In this document: in pieces, positions 4,513 through 5,309 of the stretch | Layout of the letters: each line of letters starts with the position of its first letter | Position numbering within the stretch: the stretch's first letter is position 1 | Assembly: GCA_958353395.1 (NCBI GenBank) | Contig: CATWSG010000041.1 | Coordinates: 1-5,309, forward strand | Length of the DNA stretch: 5,309 bases | From: an uncultured Collinsella sp. | Lineage (GTDB): Bacteria > Actinomycetota > Coriobacteriia > Coriobacteriales > Coriobacteriaceae | Direction: 5' to 3' | Notes under the pieces: model-generated | Seen by the model: only the letters and a program-made list of their open reading frames with translations | Told to the model about the DNA's origin: nothing | Databases searched by the model: none | Program-made: the position numbers and the translations under genes

Positions 4513-5237
4513 CAGTACGCGCCCCACGGCAGGAGTTTGTCCCCGAGCCTCACGATCCGGTCATACAGCACCGTGTGCCGTTCGTCCGGATTGCCGTCTC
4601 GGTGAAAATGTCCGTAATACCAGCGCTTGTAGTCCAGGCGGTCCTCGAGCTCGTCGAGGAATCCGGTCAGCCGGTCCACATCAGGGCGTTCCCAGCCTGG
4701 GTCCGGGTAGAGCGTCGGCGAGATCATGCGCGTGGCGCAGGTATGGGTGATGACGCAGTCGACCTTCCAGCCGACCTCGTCGAGCCTTGCCCGCGCGGTA
4801 TCGAAATCGCGCTTGTCCGGGAGCTCCTGAGGCCACCAGCTGGAATACGGCACGCGGTATTCCCTGTCCACGCTCGTGGCACCGCCCATGGTGAAGATTG
4901 TCGAACCGTCGAGCTCAAAGACCTCGCCGCGCGTCAGGCGCCGAATAGACGAAGTATCCGACAGGCGTTGCGTCAGCCCGCCGTGCCACGGCTCCATGGG
5001 ACGCTCCTCCCAGTGGTCGAAGCGCTCGTGGTTGCCATCCACGAAAAGAACCGTGTAGGGGCGCGACTCGAGCCAAGCGATGTCAGCGCATTCCTCGGCA
5101 GAAAAGCCCCACGGAAAGCCAAAGTCACCGGCAACGATGAGATAGTCGTCGCTGGTAAGACTGTCGCCAAGCTCCCAGTCGCGGAGCTTTTGCATGTCGA
5201 GCCCACCGTGGATGTCGCCCGTCACATAGACCGTCAT
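4512..5237 (-). CDS. calcineurin-like metallophosphoesterase (first tandem copy)
   Basis: This 241-aa paralogue of the downstream gene has the same metal ligands: Asp8 and His10 (VTGDIHG), Asp38 (VAGDFGF), Asn69 and His70 (DGNHE), His165 (VITHT), and His210 and His212 (YYGHFH). The two proteins also share a GxVFxLxG-type strand, a WWPxExP segment and an RLDYxxWxxGH block, so they look like a tandem duplication that has diverged mainly at residues 12-30 and 168-190, probably around the substrate pocket. The start at 5237 is supported by AAGAGG (5245-5250) seven bases upstream. A GTG at the window edge in the same frame would add 24 residues that look like an out-of-frame reading of the upstream gene. 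The ATG overlaps the TGA of that gene (ATGA), which indicates translational coupling. Confidence 0.92.
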   Translation of the reverse strand: MTVYVTGDIHGGLDMQKLRDWELGDSLTSDDYLIVAGDFGFPWGFSAEECADIAWLESRPYTVLFVDGNHERFDHWEERPMEPWHGGLTQRLSDTSSIRRLTRGEVFELDGSTIFTMGGATSVDREYRVPYSSWWPQELPDKRDFDTARARLDEVGWKVDCVITHTCATRMISPTLYPDPGWERPDVDRLTGFLDELEDRLDYKRWYYGHFHRDGNPDERHTVLYDRIVRLGDKLLPWGAY

Positions 5238-5309
5238 CGGATCGCCTCTTCCCTCTTGTACGCCGCCAGTTCGCGCTCGACCTGCCTGTCGCCGGTCTCG
5301 TTGACCCAC
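5234..5309 (-). CDS. 3' end of an unidentified upstream operon gene (partial)
   Basis: The minus-strand frame beginning with TGG at 5308 runs to TGA at 5236-5234 and overlaps the next ATG by four bases (ATGA). The 24 visible residues, ending AAYKREEAIR, are polar and helix-prone with many Glu and Arg, which is typical of a real C terminus. No family can be assigned from so short a piece. It shows that the phosphoesterase operon continues upstream, and that its promoter lies outside the window. Confidence 0.65.
   Translation of the reverse strand, partial: WVNETGDRQVERELAAYKREEAIR

Noticed and set aside
4513..4527. Earlier ATG for the downstream metallophosphoesterase
   Set aside because: The paralogue begins with the same MTVYVTGD sequence, and the later ATG forms the typical one-base stop/start overlap.
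1..5309. tRNA, rRNA or CRISPR array
   Set aside because: No cloverleaf with a T-loop motif, no rRNA-like sequence and no regularly spaced repeats with unique spacers were seen on either strand.

Overview
The window reads as a bacterial chromosome segment from a moderately GC-rich actinomycete. I lean towards a gut-type lineage such as Coriobacteriia or Bifidobacteriaceae. The reasons are a DUF5067-type lipoprotein, strong GGAGG ribosome binding sites and GC-rich coding on both strands. No ribosomal or housekeeping gene is present to fix the taxon, so this placement is an inference.

Layout. Positions 1-310 hold no convincing protein gene. They contain a chain of stable hairpins, one with a GNRA (GCAA) tetraloop, whose order and linker sequences resemble domain I of a bacterial group II intron. 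No intron-encoded protein or domain V follows, so if it is an intron it is a remnant. Positions 311-1132 are gene-poor, with a perfect 27-bp tandem duplication (503-556) and a few hairpins. A strong terminator-like hairpin (1133-1160) borders a 49-codon minus-strand gene (1162-1311) that has an excellent Shine-Dalgarno sequence. It encodes one membrane segment followed by a very basic tail. A roughly 250-bp divergent intergenic region with clustered short repeats separates it from a plus-strand small serine recombinase (1569-2153).

Downstream of the recombinase, after a leader able to fold into a three-way junction next to the ribosome binding site, comes a compact plus-strand cluster. It encodes a 191-aa coiled-coil protein, a 68-aa two-TM protein starting 1 nt after the previous stop, and a 169-aa DUF5067-like lipoprotein. 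A long hairpin (3756-3795) closes this cluster and also contains the stop codon of a convergent minus-strand gene.

Positions 3790-5309 are a minus-strand operon: the last 24 codons of an unidentified gene (5234-5309), then two tandem, paralogous calcineurin-like metallophosphoesterases (241 and 240 aa). Their overlapping stop/start codons suggest translational coupling.

The most interesting large-scale signal is a 19-bp imperfect direct repeat (17/19 identical) at 792-810 and 3780-3798. It brackets the whole recombinase/membrane-protein/lipoprotein module (about 3.0 kb). The right copy lies across the 3' end of a metallophosphoesterase gene, the place where integrative elements often insert. 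A small accessory or mobile module inserted at the end of the phosphoesterase operon is a reasonable hypothesis. It is not proven: the repeats could also be related terminator sequences, and the recombinase is of the short resolvase/invertase type rather than an integrase.
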